Assembly (NCBI RefSeq): GCF_000518785.1
Contig: NZ_JAEG01000002.1
Coordinates: 186,001 to 250,000, forward strand
Reading direction: 5' to 3'
Length of the DNA: 64,000 nt
Origin: Paenirhizobium selenitireducens ATCC BAA-1503
GTDB taxonomy: Bacteria > Pseudomonadota > Alphaproteobacteria > Rhizobiales > Rhizobiaceae
A program made the position numbers and the translations under genes. The notes under the pieces were generated by a model. The model saw only the letters and a list, made by a program, of their open reading frames with translations. It ran no database searches and had not been told where the DNA came from. Positions 25,649-34,991 of the stretch are shown piece by piece (position 1 is the stretch's first letter; each line of letters starts with the position of its first letter).

Positions 25649-28006
25649 TTGAGCAAGACCCCGCGCGACCGTTCTCCCAACCCCGCCTCCGGCAACCGCA
25701 GGAGCCGGCGTGCGGAGGCTGCGGGCGCGGCAGGCGACAAGCCTGTGATCATCCATGGCGAGATGCCGTCGCGGGAAGTGTTGCTCGAGTTCATCGCCGA
25801 CAACCCGGACCGCGCCTCCAAGCGCGAGATCGCCAAGGCCTTCGGACTAAAGGGTGAAACGCGGGTCGAACTCAAGGATGTGCTGCGTTCTCTCGAGGAT
25901 GACGGTCTGGTGCAGAAGGACCGCAAGTCGCTGAAGCGGCCGGGCGCCCTTCCCCCCGTCACCGTTCTCGACATCACCACCCGCGACAAGGATGGCGAAC
26001 TGATCGGCCGTCCGGCGGAGTGGAACGAGGAACTGGGCGTCGCGCCCGCTGTCGCCATCCGCCAGTCGAGCGCCGACCGCGCCAAGGGCAAGGCCCCCGT
26101 CGGCGGACTGGGGGACCGGGTGCTTGCCAAGATATTCGCCTCCAAGGACCGGGCAGGTCCCGCTTATAGCGCGCGCATCATCAAGGTCATCGACCGGCAT
26201 CGCAACGCGCTGCTCGGCGTGTTCCGCGAAATGCCGGGCGGCGGCGGGCGGCTGATGCCGATCGAACGGCGCGGCGAGGAGATGTTGATCTCCGCCGGTG
26301 ACCTGGGCGACGCCAAGGACGGCGATCTGGTCGAGGTCGAGATTGCCCGCACCGGACGTCTCGGGCTGACGCAGGCGCGCGTGCTGAACGTGATCGGCTC
26401 CGTCGCCTCGGAAAAGGCGATCTCGATGATCGCCATCTATTCGCACGGCATTCCGCACATTTTCCCGCAATCGGTCCTCGACGAGGCGGACGCGGCACAG
26501 CATGCCTCCATGTCCCATCGCGAGGACTGGCGCCATGTGCCGCTGATCACCATCGACCCGCACGACGCCAAGGACCATGACGATGCCGTCTATGCCGAGC
26601 GCGACCCCTCGCCCGACAATCCCGACGGCGTGATCGTCACCGTGGCGATCGCCGACGTCTCCTGGTATGTCCGGCCGAAATCGGCGCTCGACCGCGAAGC
26701 GCTGAAGCGCGGCAACTCGGTCTACTTCCCCGACCGCGTCGTACCGATGCTGCCCGAGCGGATTTCCAACGACCTCTGCTCGCTTCGCGAGGGCGTCGAC
26801 CGGCCGGCACTCGCCGTGCGCATGACCTTCTCCAAGGAAGGCCGCAAGGCCGGGCATACATTCCATCGCGTCATGATGAAGAGCGCGGCCAAGCTCTCCT
26901 ACCAGCAGGCCCAGGCGGCGATCGACGGCAAGGCCGACGACAAGGCAGGACCGCTGCTGGAGCCCATCCTGAAGCCGCTATGGCACGCCTACGAGGTTCT
27001 GAAGCGCGGCCGCGACCGTCGCCAGCCGCTCGAACTCGACATGCCCGAGCGCAAGATCATCCTCAAGCCCGACGGCACGGTGGACCGCGTCCATGTGCCG
27101 GAACGCCTCGACGCCCACAAGCTGATCGAGGAAATGATGATCCAGGCCAATGTCTCGGCCGCCGAAACGCTGGAGAAGAAGCGCCAGCCGCTCGTCTACC
27201 GGATCCACGACGCACCGAAGCTTTCCAAGCAGGAGACGCTGCGCGAATTCCTCGCCACCATCGGTCTGACGCTTGCCAAGGGGGCCGGCCTGCGGTCCAA
27301 CTCCTTCAACGGCATTCTCGCCAAGGCGCTCGACACGCCGCACCAGACCATGGTCAACGAAATGGTGCTGCGCAGCCAGAGCCAGGCGATCTACAGCCCG
27401 GAGAATATCGGCCATTTCGGCCTCAACCTGCTGAAATACGCCCATTTCACCTCGCCGATCCGGCGCTATGCCGACCTCATCGTGCATCGCGCGCTGGTCG
27501 GCTCGCTGGGGCTCGGCGAGGGCGGCATCACGCCGGAGGAAGAGGCGTCGCTCGACGACATCGCGGCGGAAATCTCGACCTTCGAGCGGCGTGCCATGGC
27601 CGCCGAACGCGACACCGTCAACCGGCTGATCGCCCATCATCTCGCCGGCCGGGTCGGCGACGAATTCGACGGGCAGATTTCCGGCGTGACCAAGGCCGGA
27701 CTGTTCATTACCCTGCCGCAGTTCGGCGCCGACGGCTTCGTGCCCGTGTCGACGCTCGGCCGCGACTACTATATCTACGACGAGGCGCACCAGGCGCTGT
27801 CCGGCGAAAAGACCGGGCTCGGCTACCGGCTGGGCGATTCGGTTGAGGTGAAGCTCGTCGAGGCGATCCCGCTTGCCGGCGCCCTGCGCTTCGAGATGCT
27901 GAGCGATGGGCGGCCCATGCCGACCGCCACGCGCTCGTTCCACAAGGCCGGCCGGCGCGGTGCGCCCAAGAAGCCCGGCACGCGGCCCAGCCGGCCGAGA
28001 CGGTGA
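25649..28006 (+). CDS. rnr: Ribonuclease R
   Basis: Processive 3'-5' exoribonuclease that degrades structured RNA and takes part in rRNA quality control. It has 785 residues: a winged-helix region near 35-90, cold-shock domains, the RNB catalytic domain with TIDPHDAKDHDDAVYAE (metal-binding aspartates), and a C-terminal S1 domain (about 675-755) with a basic tail. The start is TTG 25649, two bases after the topA stop. The stop overlaps a GTG of the DUF983 frame. Confidence 0.97.
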   Translation: MSKTPRDRSPNPASGNRRSRRAEAAGAAGDKPVIIHGEMPSREVLLEFIADNPDRASKREIAKAFGLKGETRVELKDVLRSLEDDGLVQKDRKSLKRPGALPPVTVLDITTRDKDGELIGRPAEWNEELGVAPAVAIRQSSADRAKGKAPVGGLGDRVLAKIFASKDRAGPAYSARIIKVIDRHRNALLGVFREMPGGGGRLMPIERRGEEMLISAGDLGDAKDGDLVEVEIARTGRLGLTQARVLNVIGSVASEKAISMIAIYSHGIPHIFPQSVLDEADAAQHASMSHREDWRHVPLITIDPHDAKDHDDAVYAERDPSPDNPDGVIVTVAIADVSWYVRPKSALDREALKRGNSVYFPDRVVPMLPERISNDLCSLREGVDRPALAVRMTFSKEGRKAGHTFHRVMMKSAAKLSYQQAQAAIDGKADDKAGPLLEPILKPLWHAYEVLKRGRDRRQPLELDMPERKIILKPDGTVDRVHVPERLDAHKLIEEMMIQANVSAAETLEKKRQPLVYRIHDAPKLSKQETLREFLATIGLTLAKGAGLRSNSFNGILAKALDTPHQTMVNEMVLRSQSQAIYSPENIGHFGLNLLKYAHFTSPIRRYADLIVHRALVGSLGLGEGGITPEEEASLDDIAAEISTFERRAMAAERDTVNRLIAHHLAGRVGDEFDGQISGVTKAGLFITLPQFGADGFVPVSTLGRDYYIYDEAHQALSGEKTGLGYRLGDSVEVKLVEAIPLAGALRFEMLSDGRPMPTATRSFHKAGRRGAPKKPGTRPSRPRR

Positions 28007-28029
28007 GGAAAGACATGGAAGGAAAAGAC

Positions 28030-28482
28030 ATGACCGCCGGACAGCAGGAAGAACCCGTGCGCTTCGGCGGCGACACCGCGACGGAGCGGCCCCTCGGCCG
28101 CTCGATCATGCGCGGCCTGCTCAACCAGTGTCCCGCCTGTGGCAGCGGCAAGCTTTTCCGCGCCTACCTGAAGCCGGTCGACACCTGTGCCGCCTGCGGC
28201 GAGGAAATCTTCCATCACCGCTCCGATGACCTGCCGCCCTATCTGGTGATCATGGTGCTCGGCCACGTGCTGCTCGGCGGCTTCATGATGACCGATCTGA
28301 TTTTCCCGGCATCGGACTGGATCCATCTGGCGATCTGGGCGCCGCTCGGCGTCGTCACCGCGCTCGTCACCATCCAGCCTATCAAGGGCGGCGTGATCGG
28401 CCTGCAATGGGCACTCAGAATGCACGGCTTCGGCGGCGAGGCGGACGAGCCCGAGAACTTCGGTCCGACCACCAGACCATGA
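28030..28482 (+). CDS. DUF983-family membrane protein
   Basis: 150 residues with two CxxC pairs (CPACGSG and CAACGEE) that may bind zinc and two central hydrophobic segments (about 76-98 and 104-122). The family is widespread in alphaproteobacteria and of unknown function. I use ATG 28030, which has GGAAGGAAAAG upstream; ATG 28015 and the GTG at 28003 that overlaps the rnr stop are alternatives. The stop overlaps the NUDIX start (ATGA). Confidence 0.88.
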   Translation: MTAGQQEEPVRFGGDTATERPLGRSIMRGLLNQCPACGSGKLFRAYLKPVDTCAACGEEIFHHRSDDLPPYLVIMVLGHVLLGGFMMTDLIFPASDWIHLAIWAPLGVVTALVTIQPIKGGVIGLQWALRMHGFGGEADEPENFGPTTRP

Positions 28483-29183
28483 GCAGTCATCCATTCCATC
28501 AGCAGGACGCCGCATCCCAGGCGTCCGCCAGGATGCGTCCTCGGGACGCAGCCTCGCTTCTTCTCGTCGACCGGACCGACGGCACGCCCCGTGTGCTGAT
28601 GGGCAAGCGCGGCAGCGCGCATGTCTTCATGCCGAACCTCTACGTCTTTCCGGGCGGGCGACGCGACCGCGGCGACAGCCGGCAGGCCTTCCTGCGCGAC
28701 TTGAACCCGCTGGTGCTTGCGAGGCTTGCCGGCGGCGATGCGAGCACGGCTGCGCTCAGCCGCGGCCGTGGCCTGGCGCTGGCCGCCGTGCGCGAACTGG
28801 TCGAGGAAACCGGGCTTCTCATCGGACGCGCGGAGAACGGCCGCAAGGGGATTTCCCGCCTTGTCGCCGATCTCGGCAGCCTGCGCTATGTCGCCCGCGC
28901 CATCACGCCCCCGGGAAATGTGCGGCGGTTCGACACGCGGTTCTTTTTGACTTTTACTGACGAAGCGGCCGTCGATCCGGCGGGCATCAGCGATTCTTCC
29001 GAATTACACGACCTTCGTTGGCTTGACATGGAAGACCTTTCCAGTCTGAACATGCCGGCGATCACGAGGACGATCCTCGACGACGTGAAGGCACAGATGA
29101 AGAGCGATCCATCCCTGCCGTTCGGAAGCGACGGCCCGTTCTATTTCTCCCGCAACGGCCGTTTTTTCCGCGAAACTATTTGA
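28479..29183 (+). CDS. NUDIX hydrolase
   Basis: 234 residues. The Nudix box is split by an insertion: VFPGGRRDRGD, then about 40 residues, then AAVRELVEETGLLIG with the REL-x-EE metal-binding core. This arrangement occurs in NUDT7/NUDT19-like coenzyme A or nucleoside diphosphate hydrolases. The substrate is not assigned. It overlaps the DUF983 gene by 4 bases, so it is probably in the topA-rnr transcription unit. Confidence 0.9.
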   Translation: MSSHPFHQQDAASQASARMRPRDAASLLLVDRTDGTPRVLMGKRGSAHVFMPNLYVFPGGRRDRGDSRQAFLRDLNPLVLARLAGGDASTAALSRGRGLALAAVRELVEETGLLIGRAENGRKGISRLVADLGSLRYVARAITPPGNVRRFDTRFFLTFTDEAAVDPAGISDSSELHDLRWLDMEDLSSLNMPAITRTILDDVKAQMKSDPSLPFGSDGPFYFSRNGRFFRETI

Positions 29184-29193
29184 GGTCAGACTG

Positions 29194-30378
29194 ATGTCAA
29201 AGCCGGCAAACGGCGCAAATGGTCACCGCGAGGAGATCCACTGGCCTTCGCTGGTTGCCGCCATATCGGCAATCACCGCCGTCGGTATCGCAATCGGCCT
29301 CGGCCTGCCGCTGCTGAGCATCATTCTGGAAAAGCGCGGCATCTCGTCCACCCTGATCGGCCTGAACTCGGCGATGGCGGGCGTCGCGGCGATGGCGGCG
29401 GCTCCGGTCACCACCAAGCTTGCCCATTCCTTCGGGGTGGCGCGCACCATGCTGTGGGCGGTCCTGTTCGCCGCCATCAGCTCGCTCGGCTTCTACTATG
29501 CCGAACAGTTCTGGATGTGGTTTCCGCTGCGCATTGTCTTCCACGGTGCCACGACCACCCTGTTCATCCTGTCCGAGTTCTGGATCAATGCCGCAGCACC
29601 GCCATCGCGCCGCGGCCTCGTGCTTGGCATCTATGCGACGGTGCTGTCGGTCGGCTTCGCCTCGGGTCCCCTGCTCTTCTCGATTCTGGGCAGTGACGGC
29701 ATCATTCCCTTCGCCGTGGGCGCCATCGCCATCCTCGTTGCCGCCATTCCGATCTATATCGCCCGCGGCGAAAGCCCGGCGCTCGATGAGAAACCGAGCA
29801 GTCACTTCCTGCGCTACATCTTCCTCGTGCCCACGGCGACGGCAGCGGTCTTCATCTTCGGCGCCGTCGAGGTCGGCGGGCTGTCGCTGTTCCCGATCTA
29901 CGCGACCCGAATCGGCTTTGGCGAATCGCAGGCGGCGCTGCTGCTGACGGTCATGGGCGTCGGCAACATGATCTTCCAGATCCCGCTCGGCATGCTCTCC
30001 GACCACCTGAAGGACCGCCGGCTGCTGCTGTCGGCCATGGCGGTGATCGGCCTTGCCGGTTCGCTGGCGCTCCCCTGGCTGTCGGAGAACTGGGTGCTGA
30101 TGGCCATCGTGCTGCTTTTCTGGGGCGGCAGCGTCTCCGGGCTCTACACCGTGGGCTTGAGCCATCTCGGCTCGCGCCTGACCGGTTCGGACCTTGCGGC
30201 GGCCAATGCCGCATTCGTGTTCTGCTATGCGGTCGGCACGGTCGCCGGGCCGCAGGCGATCGGCGCCGCCATCGACATTTCCGGAAACCACGGCTTTGCA
30301 TGGGCAATTGCCGGTTTCTTCGGCCTTTACGTAGCGCTTTCGGTGGGCCGGCTGCTTTTCAGGGGGAAACGGACTTGA
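29194..30378 (+). CDS. MFS transporter
   Basis: 394 residues with twelve predicted membrane segments in two halves. A GLGLPLLSIILEKRGISSTLIGLNSAMAG N-terminal region (first two helices) and the MLSDHLKDRRLLL loop between helices 8 and 9 are typical of the major facilitator superfamily, of the YcaD-like type. The substrate is unknown. It lies 10 bases after the NUDIX gene. Confidence 0.9.
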   Translation: MSKPANGANGHREEIHWPSLVAAISAITAVGIAIGLGLPLLSIILEKRGISSTLIGLNSAMAGVAAMAAAPVTTKLAHSFGVARTMLWAVLFAAISSLGFYYAEQFWMWFPLRIVFHGATTTLFILSEFWINAAAPPSRRGLVLGIYATVLSVGFASGPLLFSILGSDGIIPFAVGAIAILVAAIPIYIARGESPALDEKPSSHFLRYIFLVPTATAAVFIFGAVEVGGLSLFPIYATRIGFGESQAALLLTVMGVGNMIFQIPLGMLSDHLKDRRLLLSAMAVIGLAGSLALPWLSENWVLMAIVLLFWGGSVSGLYTVGLSHLGSRLTGSDLAAANAAFVFCYAVGTVAGPQAIGAAIDISGNHGFAWAIAGFFGLYVALSVGRLLFRGKRT

Positions 30379-30408
30379 CTTTTCCGGCGCGATTTGTAGT
30401 TTCGCGCC
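30375..30408 (+). promoter_or_regulatory. Possible rpmG promoter with inverted repeat
   Basis: A TTGACT (30375-30380) with a TAGTTT (30397-30402) 16 bases further could be a sigma-70 promoter. Overlapping it is a perfect 7-bp inverted repeat, GGCGCGA (30386-30392) with TCGCGCC (30402-30408), right after the MFS stop; this could be an operator or transcript end. Confidence 0.4.
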
Positions 30409-30468
30409 AGATTTGCCGTGGGCTTCGTTCGGTCGTCCACGGCTTCGTTTATTAAAGGCAGGACGACC

Positions 30469-30636
30469 ATGGCCAAGGCTACAACAATCAAGATCAAGCT
30501 GCTGTCGACAGCCGACACGGGTTTCTTCTACGTCACCACCAAGAACAGCCGTACGATGACGGACAAGATGACGAAGACGAAGTACGATCCGATCGCTCGC
30601 AAGCACGTCGAATTCAAGGAAACCAAGATCAAGTAA
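30469..30636 (+). CDS. rpmG: 50S ribosomal protein L33
   Basis: 55 residues, the full length of the family: [17 protein letters not shown] start, the FYVTTKNSR motif and the [20 protein letters not shown] end divided by charge. It lacks the cysteine pairs of zinc-binding L33, so it is the C-minus type. ATG 30469 follows CAGGACG. It is a single gene with its own terminator (30662-30690). Confidence 0.97.
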   Translation: MAKATTIKIKLLSTADTGFFYVTTKNSRTMTDKMTKTKYDPIARKHVEFKETKIK

Positions 30637-30661
30637 TTCTTGATCGGTTTTCAGCGTATCA

Positions 30662-30690
30662 GGCGCGTTGCCCTCGGCAGCGCGCCTTTT
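30662..30690 (+). terminator. Intrinsic terminator of rpmG
   Basis: GGCGCGTTGCC pairs with GGCAGCGCGCC over a CTC loop (11 pairs with one G-U), followed by TTTTCGTTTT. It is 26 bases after the rpmG stop. Confidence 0.9.
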
Positions 30691-30772
30691 CGTTTTGGAA
30701 TTCGAAAAATTCGTGTCGCTGCGGATCGCCGCCTCGCCCGCTCCGTATTGACCGAGAGGACCAAAAGCAAAA

Positions 30773-30883
30773 GGCACCGCGCCATACCGGCTGCGGTGCC
30801 TTTGCTTGATAAACGGGGGTCGGTCGGTACACAAATACGGCACGAGGAACCGTTTATTACTTGCATACCAACCGACCGACCCC
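30773..30883 (-). ncRNA. Candidate structured RNA between rpmG and pleD
   Basis: Reading leftward, a perfect 13-bp stem (GGGGTCGGTCGGT with ACCGACCGACCCC, plus-strand 30816-30828 and 30871-30883, 42-base loop) is followed by a terminator-like hairpin (GGCACCGC with GCGGTGCC, 30773-30780 and 30793-30800) and TTTTGCTTTT. In addition TGATAAACGG (30807-30816) can pair with CCGTTTATTA (30850-30859) in the loop of the first stem, one G-U included, so an H-type pseudoknot or alternative fold is possible. No open frame explains it. It could be a small RNA or the end of the pleD 3' UTR; no clear promoter was found. Confidence 0.45.
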
Positions 30884-31507
30884 ACGACCCAGGAGATGCG
30901 GCGGACCTGAGCATCATGGGGCATCGATAGGCCTCTTTAGCGAGGCGTTCTTTCTGTTGATCCCAACTTCGCTCAACTTCAGAAGAAAATCAATAGTTTC
31001 TTAACTCTTCCACACTTTGCTTTGGACTATGGTTAAAATGATTGAGGCTGGCACAGTTTAAAGCGACCGACTACCGTCGGAGCCTTGACGTTCTACTTCA
31101 CACATTTATTGAGCTACAGAAGTATAATTCGCTATTTAGCGCAGGAAACACCGCGACACGCAGAGCGTCGACACAACTTCCATATAATAAAAATCTAATA
31201 TAAATAGGTACAAAAATAGATCCGCGCACGTACAATTTGCCGGATAGTCGATCTATAGTTGCGAGCTACTCAGAACACTCAGAAAAATACGGCTTCCGCG
31301 CCAGAATCCCGAACGGAGTCTGCAAGAAGAGACTTCGGGACGATGGAGGCGGTTCGCGACGCACGTCGATAAAACACTGAATTTTGACCATTGTCATTCA
31401 CAGCGGAATTCGGCGCAATCCCCCAATTCGGTAACTTGACAAAGAACGAAATGCAGCAGCGCCTCGGACCAGAGGCGCGGGGGTGCGTCGTTTCGGTACG
31501 CCAGGTG
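30884..31507. other. AT-rich stretch downstream of pleD without supportable genes
   Basis: About 620 bases with lower GC than the rest of the window. Short open frames on both strands have no start signal or recognisable sequence. A small GCCTC/GAGGC hairpin lies near 30935-30950. The stretch may hold the pleD transcript end or further small RNAs, but I cannot support any. Confidence 0.4.
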
Positions 31508-32881
31508 TCAAGCCGCGGCGGCAACCACCCGATTTCGCCCGTCCCGCTTCGCCTGATAGAGCGCCAGATCGGCCTGCTTCAGCAACTGCTCGGGGGTATC
31601 GATACCCTGGCCGGCGGTGGCGATGCCCATGGAGGCAGTGATGTCGAGCGATACGCCCGTCCCCTTCAGCACGAAAGGCTTGGTCTCGATAATGCTGCGC
31701 AGGCGCTCGGCAATGAGAGCCGCGACGTCAGCTGCGGTATCGGGCATGACGACAACGAATTCCTCGCCGCCGTAGCGGCATGCCAGATCAGCGCCGCGCA
31801 CGGTTGAGCGGACCCGCATGGCGAATTCCTTCAACACCTCGTCGCCCGCGTCATGGCCATAGGTGTCGTTGACCTGCTTGAAGCGGTCGATGTCCGTGAT
31901 GCAGACAGACAACGACTTGCCCCGCGCCTGGGCCCGGGTGAAAAGCATCTTCAGGTGGCTGTCGAGATAGCGACGATTGTGCAGCCCCGTCAGACCGTCC
32001 GTGACGGCGAGTTCGATCGTCTGCGTCACGCTATGGCGCAGGCGGTCATTGAAGCGCTTGCGGCGGATCTGCGTCAGCGTGCGGGCCACCAGCTCGTTCG
32101 GATCGAGGGGCCGCACAATATAGTCGTTCACGCCGAGATCGAGGGCCCTGACGATCACCTGATCGTCGCCATGCTCGGTAATCAGCAGGATCGGGATGAA
32201 GCGCGTGCGCTCCAGCGAGCGCAGCTGCGAGCAGAGGCGGAGCGGATCGTAGTCGTCGAGATTGCCGTTGACGATGACCAGATCATAGGCGTTTTCGGCA
32301 GCATCGAACACCGCGGCCTGCGGGTCGGACATCGCGGTCACGACGGCGATCGGCTTCAGCGTCTTGATGATGCGTTCCTGGGAACTGCCGCGGCTATCGA
32401 CGAGGAGAACCTGGGCCGCCTCTTCGAGCCGGCCTTCGCTGAGGCGCAGCGGGTCGTCGATGCCGATCGACTGCGCGGTATCGGCGCGGATGCGCAATTC
32501 GTCGCTCAGGGTCTTCAGCCGCACGAGGCTCTTGACCCGCGAGATCAGCTGCAGGTCGTTGACCGGCTTGGTGAGAAAATCGTCGGCGCCGGCCTTCAGG
32601 CCGCGCACACGGTCGGATGGCTGGTCGAGCGCCGTCACCATGACCACCGGAATATGCGCGGTGCGCGGATTGGCCTTCAGCCGCTCGCACACCTCGAAAC
32701 CATCCATATCGGGCATCATGATGTCGAGCAGGACAACATCGACCTGGGTGCGGTCGCAGATGTCCAGCGCATCGCGGCCGTTGTCGGCAGTCAGCACGTC
32801 GAAATACTCGGCGATAAGGCGCGCCTCAAGCAGCTTCACATTGGCCGGAATATCGTCGACGACAAGTATTCTCGCGGTCAT
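31508..32881 (-). CDS. pleD: Response regulator diguanylate cyclase PleD
   Basis: 457 residues: REC domain 1 with phospho-acceptor Asp53 (VLLDIMMPDMDG), a second receiver-like adaptor domain (about 150-270) and a C-terminal GGDEF domain with an active GGEEF motif. The product-inhibition site RxxD (RGAD) lies five residues before GGEEF. The protein makes c-di-GMP when phosphorylated and controls the motile-to-sessile switch in Caulobacter. ATG 32881 begins the REC domain. It lies 13 bases downstream of divK in the same direction. Confidence 0.97.
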   Translation of the reverse strand: MTARILVVDDIPANVKLLEARLIAEYFDVLTADNGRDALDICDRTQVDVVLLDIMMPDMDGFEVCERLKANPRTAHIPVVMVTALDQPSDRVRGLKAGADDFLTKPVNDLQLISRVKSLVRLKTLSDELRIRADTAQSIGIDDPLRLSEGRLEEAAQVLLVDSRGSSQERIIKTLKPIAVVTAMSDPQAAVFDAAENAYDLVIVNGNLDDYDPLRLCSQLRSLERTRFIPILLITEHGDDQVIVRALDLGVNDYIVRPLDPNELVARTLTQIRRKRFNDRLRHSVTQTIELAVTDGLTGLHNRRYLDSHLKMLFTRAQARGKSLSVCITDIDRFKQVNDTYGHDAGDEVLKEFAMRVRSTVRGADLACRYGGEEFVVVMPDTAADVAALIAERLRSIIETKPFVLKGTGVSLDITASMGIATAGQGIDTPEQLLKQADLALYQAKRDGRNRVVAAAA

Positions 32882-32894
32882 CGGCCCCGTTCCC

Positions 32895-33266
32895 TCACGC
32901 GTCGCCCAGATAGGTCTTGATCGTCTCGATGAACTTCGGCACGGAAATCGGCTTGGAGACATAGGCCTCGCAACCGCCCTGGCGGATGCGCTCCTCGTCG
33001 CCCTTCATCGCGAAGGCGGTGACCGCAATCACCGGAATCACATGCAATTCAGGATCTTCCTTCAGCCAGCGTGTCACCTCAAGGCCGGAAACCTCGGGAA
33101 GCTGGATGTCCATCAGGATCAGGTCCGGACGGTACTTGCGGGCCAGATCGAGCGCTTCCATGCCATTGCGGGTCTGGATCGTCTCATAGCCCGAAGCTTC
33201 GATAAGATCGCGGAAGAGCTTCATATTGAGCTCATTGTCTTCGACAATCATTACCTTCTTCGGCAT
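32895..33266 (-). CDS. divK: Single-domain response regulator DivK
   Basis: 123 residues, a receiver domain only. It contains acidic EDNE near residues 9-12, phospho-acceptor Asp53 (LILMDIQLP), a Thr near AVTAFAMKG and Lys in YVSKPISV. DivK is an essential cell-cycle phosphorelay protein in alphaproteobacteria and works through PleC, DivJ and DivL. ATG 33266 gives the usual length. It forms the divK-pleD operon. Confidence 0.97.
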   Translation of the reverse strand: MPKKVMIVEDNELNMKLFRDLIEASGYETIQTRNGMEALDLARKYRPDLILMDIQLPEVSGLEVTRWLKEDPELHVIPVIAVTAFAMKGDEERIRQGGCEAYVSKPISVPKFIETIKTYLGDA

Positions 33267-33399
33267 AAATCCCGTTCCTTGATCCCGCCTTGTATCCACA
33301 GATCACTGCGGTGCGGCAGTCTGCACTTCTGGTGCGATGTCATGCTAAGGTCATTTGGTTGAGAAATAGGTAACTCTACCGAGAATTACGGAAAGGCCC

Positions 33400-33693
33400 A
33401 TGAAGAACAGCAGCATACCCCTAAGCGCCGAGGAAACCGCCATTGCTGTTCTCGGCTGGCTTGCCGGCGAACCAGACATGCTCGGCCGTTTTCTGGCCCT
33501 CTCCGGTACCCAGCCTGACCAGTTGCGGCAGTCGATTCGCGATCCCGCCTTCATGGCCGGCATGCTGGATTTCCTCATGGCGCACGAGCCGACCCTGATG
33601 GCCTTCTGCGCAGCGACCGACACCAAGCCCGAAGCCGTCGTCAGCGCCTCGCACCACTACAATGGTCCGACGCTCGATTCCGGAGACTTCTGA
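33400..33693 (+). CDS. DUF3572-family protein
   Basis: 97 residues with the family features: EETAIAVLGWLAGEP, FLALSGTQPDQLRQSIRDP, AGMLDFLMAHEPTLMAFC. It is probably an all-helical cytoplasmic protein of unknown function. ATG 33400 has GGAAAGG upstream. The stop is directly followed by the ATG of the HAD-type gene, so they are probably coupled. Confidence 0.85.
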   Translation: MKNSSIPLSAEETAIAVLGWLAGEPDMLGRFLALSGTQPDQLRQSIRDPAFMAGMLDFLMAHEPTLMAFCAATDTKPEAVVSASHHYNGPTLDSGDF

Positions 33694-34341
33694 ATGACGC
33701 AGGGGTTGGATGCAGTCCGGTTGACCGACCGGCCGCTCGTCGTCTGCGATGTGGACGACGTCGTCCTGCAATTCATCGTCCCCTTTCAATCCTATCTCGA
33801 CAGTCTCGGCCACAGGCTGGTTCCCCGCTCGTTCCGGCTGCATGGCAATATCGTTTCGCAAACGACGGACACCGCCCTGCCCGACCGGGAGGTCAGCGAT
33901 CTCATCGAGGCCTTCTTCGACGCCCAGGAGACCTGGCAAACCCCTTTTTCCACGACGGCTGCGGCGATTGAGGCCATCGCCCGTGATGCCGACATCGTGT
34001 TCCTGACCGCCATGCCGCCGCGCTTTGCCGACCGCCGCCGGCGCCTGCTCGACTCGATCGGTCTCCGCCAGCCGCTGGTGGCGACCCAAGAGCCCAAGGG
34101 GCCGGTTGTCGAAACCCTGCATGGCGGGCGCCCGTTACCGGTCGCCTTCATCGACGACATGGCGCACAATCTGGTTTCGGTCGGAACCCATGTCGTCGAT
34201 TGCCTGCTCTTGCACATGATCCCGGTCTCCGAGATCCATCGCCATGCGCCGCTGGCCGAGCCGCCCGTCCTGCGCGTTGCCGACTGGCCCGAGGCAACGC
34301 AGCACATTCGCCGGCATTGCAGCGTCAGCCGGGTCTCATAA
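33694..34341 (+). CDS. HAD-like hydrolase family protein
   Basis: 215 residues. Motif I is CDVDDVVLQF with the two catalytic aspartates, motif II is FLTAMPPRFADRRR (the Thr), and VAFIDDMAHNL near residue 150 provides the acidic motif IV. These point to the HAD fold and a small-molecule phosphatase or 5'-nucleotidase-like activity. The substrate is unknown. It starts at the DUF3572 stop; its end overlaps the convergent GNAT by 6 bases. Confidence 0.82.
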   Translation: MTQGLDAVRLTDRPLVVCDVDDVVLQFIVPFQSYLDSLGHRLVPRSFRLHGNIVSQTTDTALPDREVSDLIEAFFDAQETWQTPFSTTAAAIEAIARDADIVFLTAMPPRFADRRRRLLDSIGLRQPLVATQEPKGPVVETLHGGRPLPVAFIDDMAHNLVSVGTHVVDCLLLHMIPVSEIHRHAPLAEPPVLRVADWPEATQHIRRHCSVSRVS

Positions 34342-34923
34342 AAGCGCCAGCCGCATCAGCGGCCTGCCCTCCTTGCGCAAGGCCACCTCCTCAAAACCGG
34401 CGGCGCGAAAAATTCGCGTCGGCCCGACATAGAGGCCAACGGATTTCGACTGCTTGGTATGATCGATCGGACAGGCCTCGACGCGGCTTGCACCGTTTCG
34501 TCTGGCGAAATCGACGGCTGCTGCCAGCAAGGCATGGCTGAGGCCGGCGCCACGGCCGGACGAGACGACGAAAAAGCAGCTGATCGCCCAGACGCCCGGA
34601 TCGGAGGCATCGGCCGCCTCCACCGGGCGCGACACGGTGCGCGACGAATTCCAGTTGGGCACATCGCTGCGCGGCCCCACCTGCACCCAGCCGACCGGTT
34701 GGCCGTCGCGATAGCCGATCAGGCCCGGCGGCGGCCCGGACAGCACGCGCGCCCGCATATGCTGCTTCTTTTCAGCGCCCCCGAGCAACTTGCGCTGCGC
34801 GGCTGCGAGGCGGAAATAGGTGCACCAGCAGCCATAACAGGCGCCCTGCGGCCCCATCACCGTCTCGAAATCGGGCCAGAGGTCGGCGGTCAAAGGCTTT
34901 GTTGTGAACACGGTCTCATTCAT
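34336..34923 (-). CDS. GNAT-family N-acetyltransferase
   Basis: 195 residues. The acetyl-CoA loop is SGRGAGLSHALL, preceded by the FFVVS strand. An early GACYGCWCTYF segment with three cysteines near residues 30-36 is characteristic of a subgroup of these proteins. I use ATG 34923, preceded by AAGAGG; a longer frame from 34977 is possible and would overlap the dinB regulatory region. It is divergent from dinB. Confidence 0.85.
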   Translation of the reverse strand: MNETVFTTKPLTADLWPDFETVMGPQGACYGCWCTYFRLAAAQRKLLGGAEKKQHMRARVLSGPPPGLIGYRDGQPVGWVQVGPRSDVPNWNSSRTVSRPVEAADASDPGVWAISCFFVVSSGRGAGLSHALLAAAVDFARRNGASRVEACPIDHTKQSKSVGLYVGPTRIFRAAGFEEVALRKEGRPLMRLALL

Positions 34924-34936
34924 CGAATCTTGCCTC

Positions 34937-34986
34937 TTGAGTGCGATGAGGCTAGCGCGTATGGTGGCCATGTTCAACCTTTGTTC
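34937..34986 (+). promoter_or_regulatory. dinB promoter with LexA (SOS) box
   Basis: TTGAGT (34937-34942) and TATGGT (34960-34965) are 17 bases apart. Just downstream is GTTC-AACCTTT-GTTC (34972-34986), an exact alphaproteobacterial SOS box, covering the predicted start of transcription. It ends 5 bases before the dinB ATG. Confidence 0.75.
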
Positions 34987-34991
34987 TCATT

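Noticed and set aside
30651..30917. 88-codon minus-strand open frame between rpmG and pleD
   Set aside because: It crosses the rpmG terminator and the structured element, has an atypical composition and no ribosome site.
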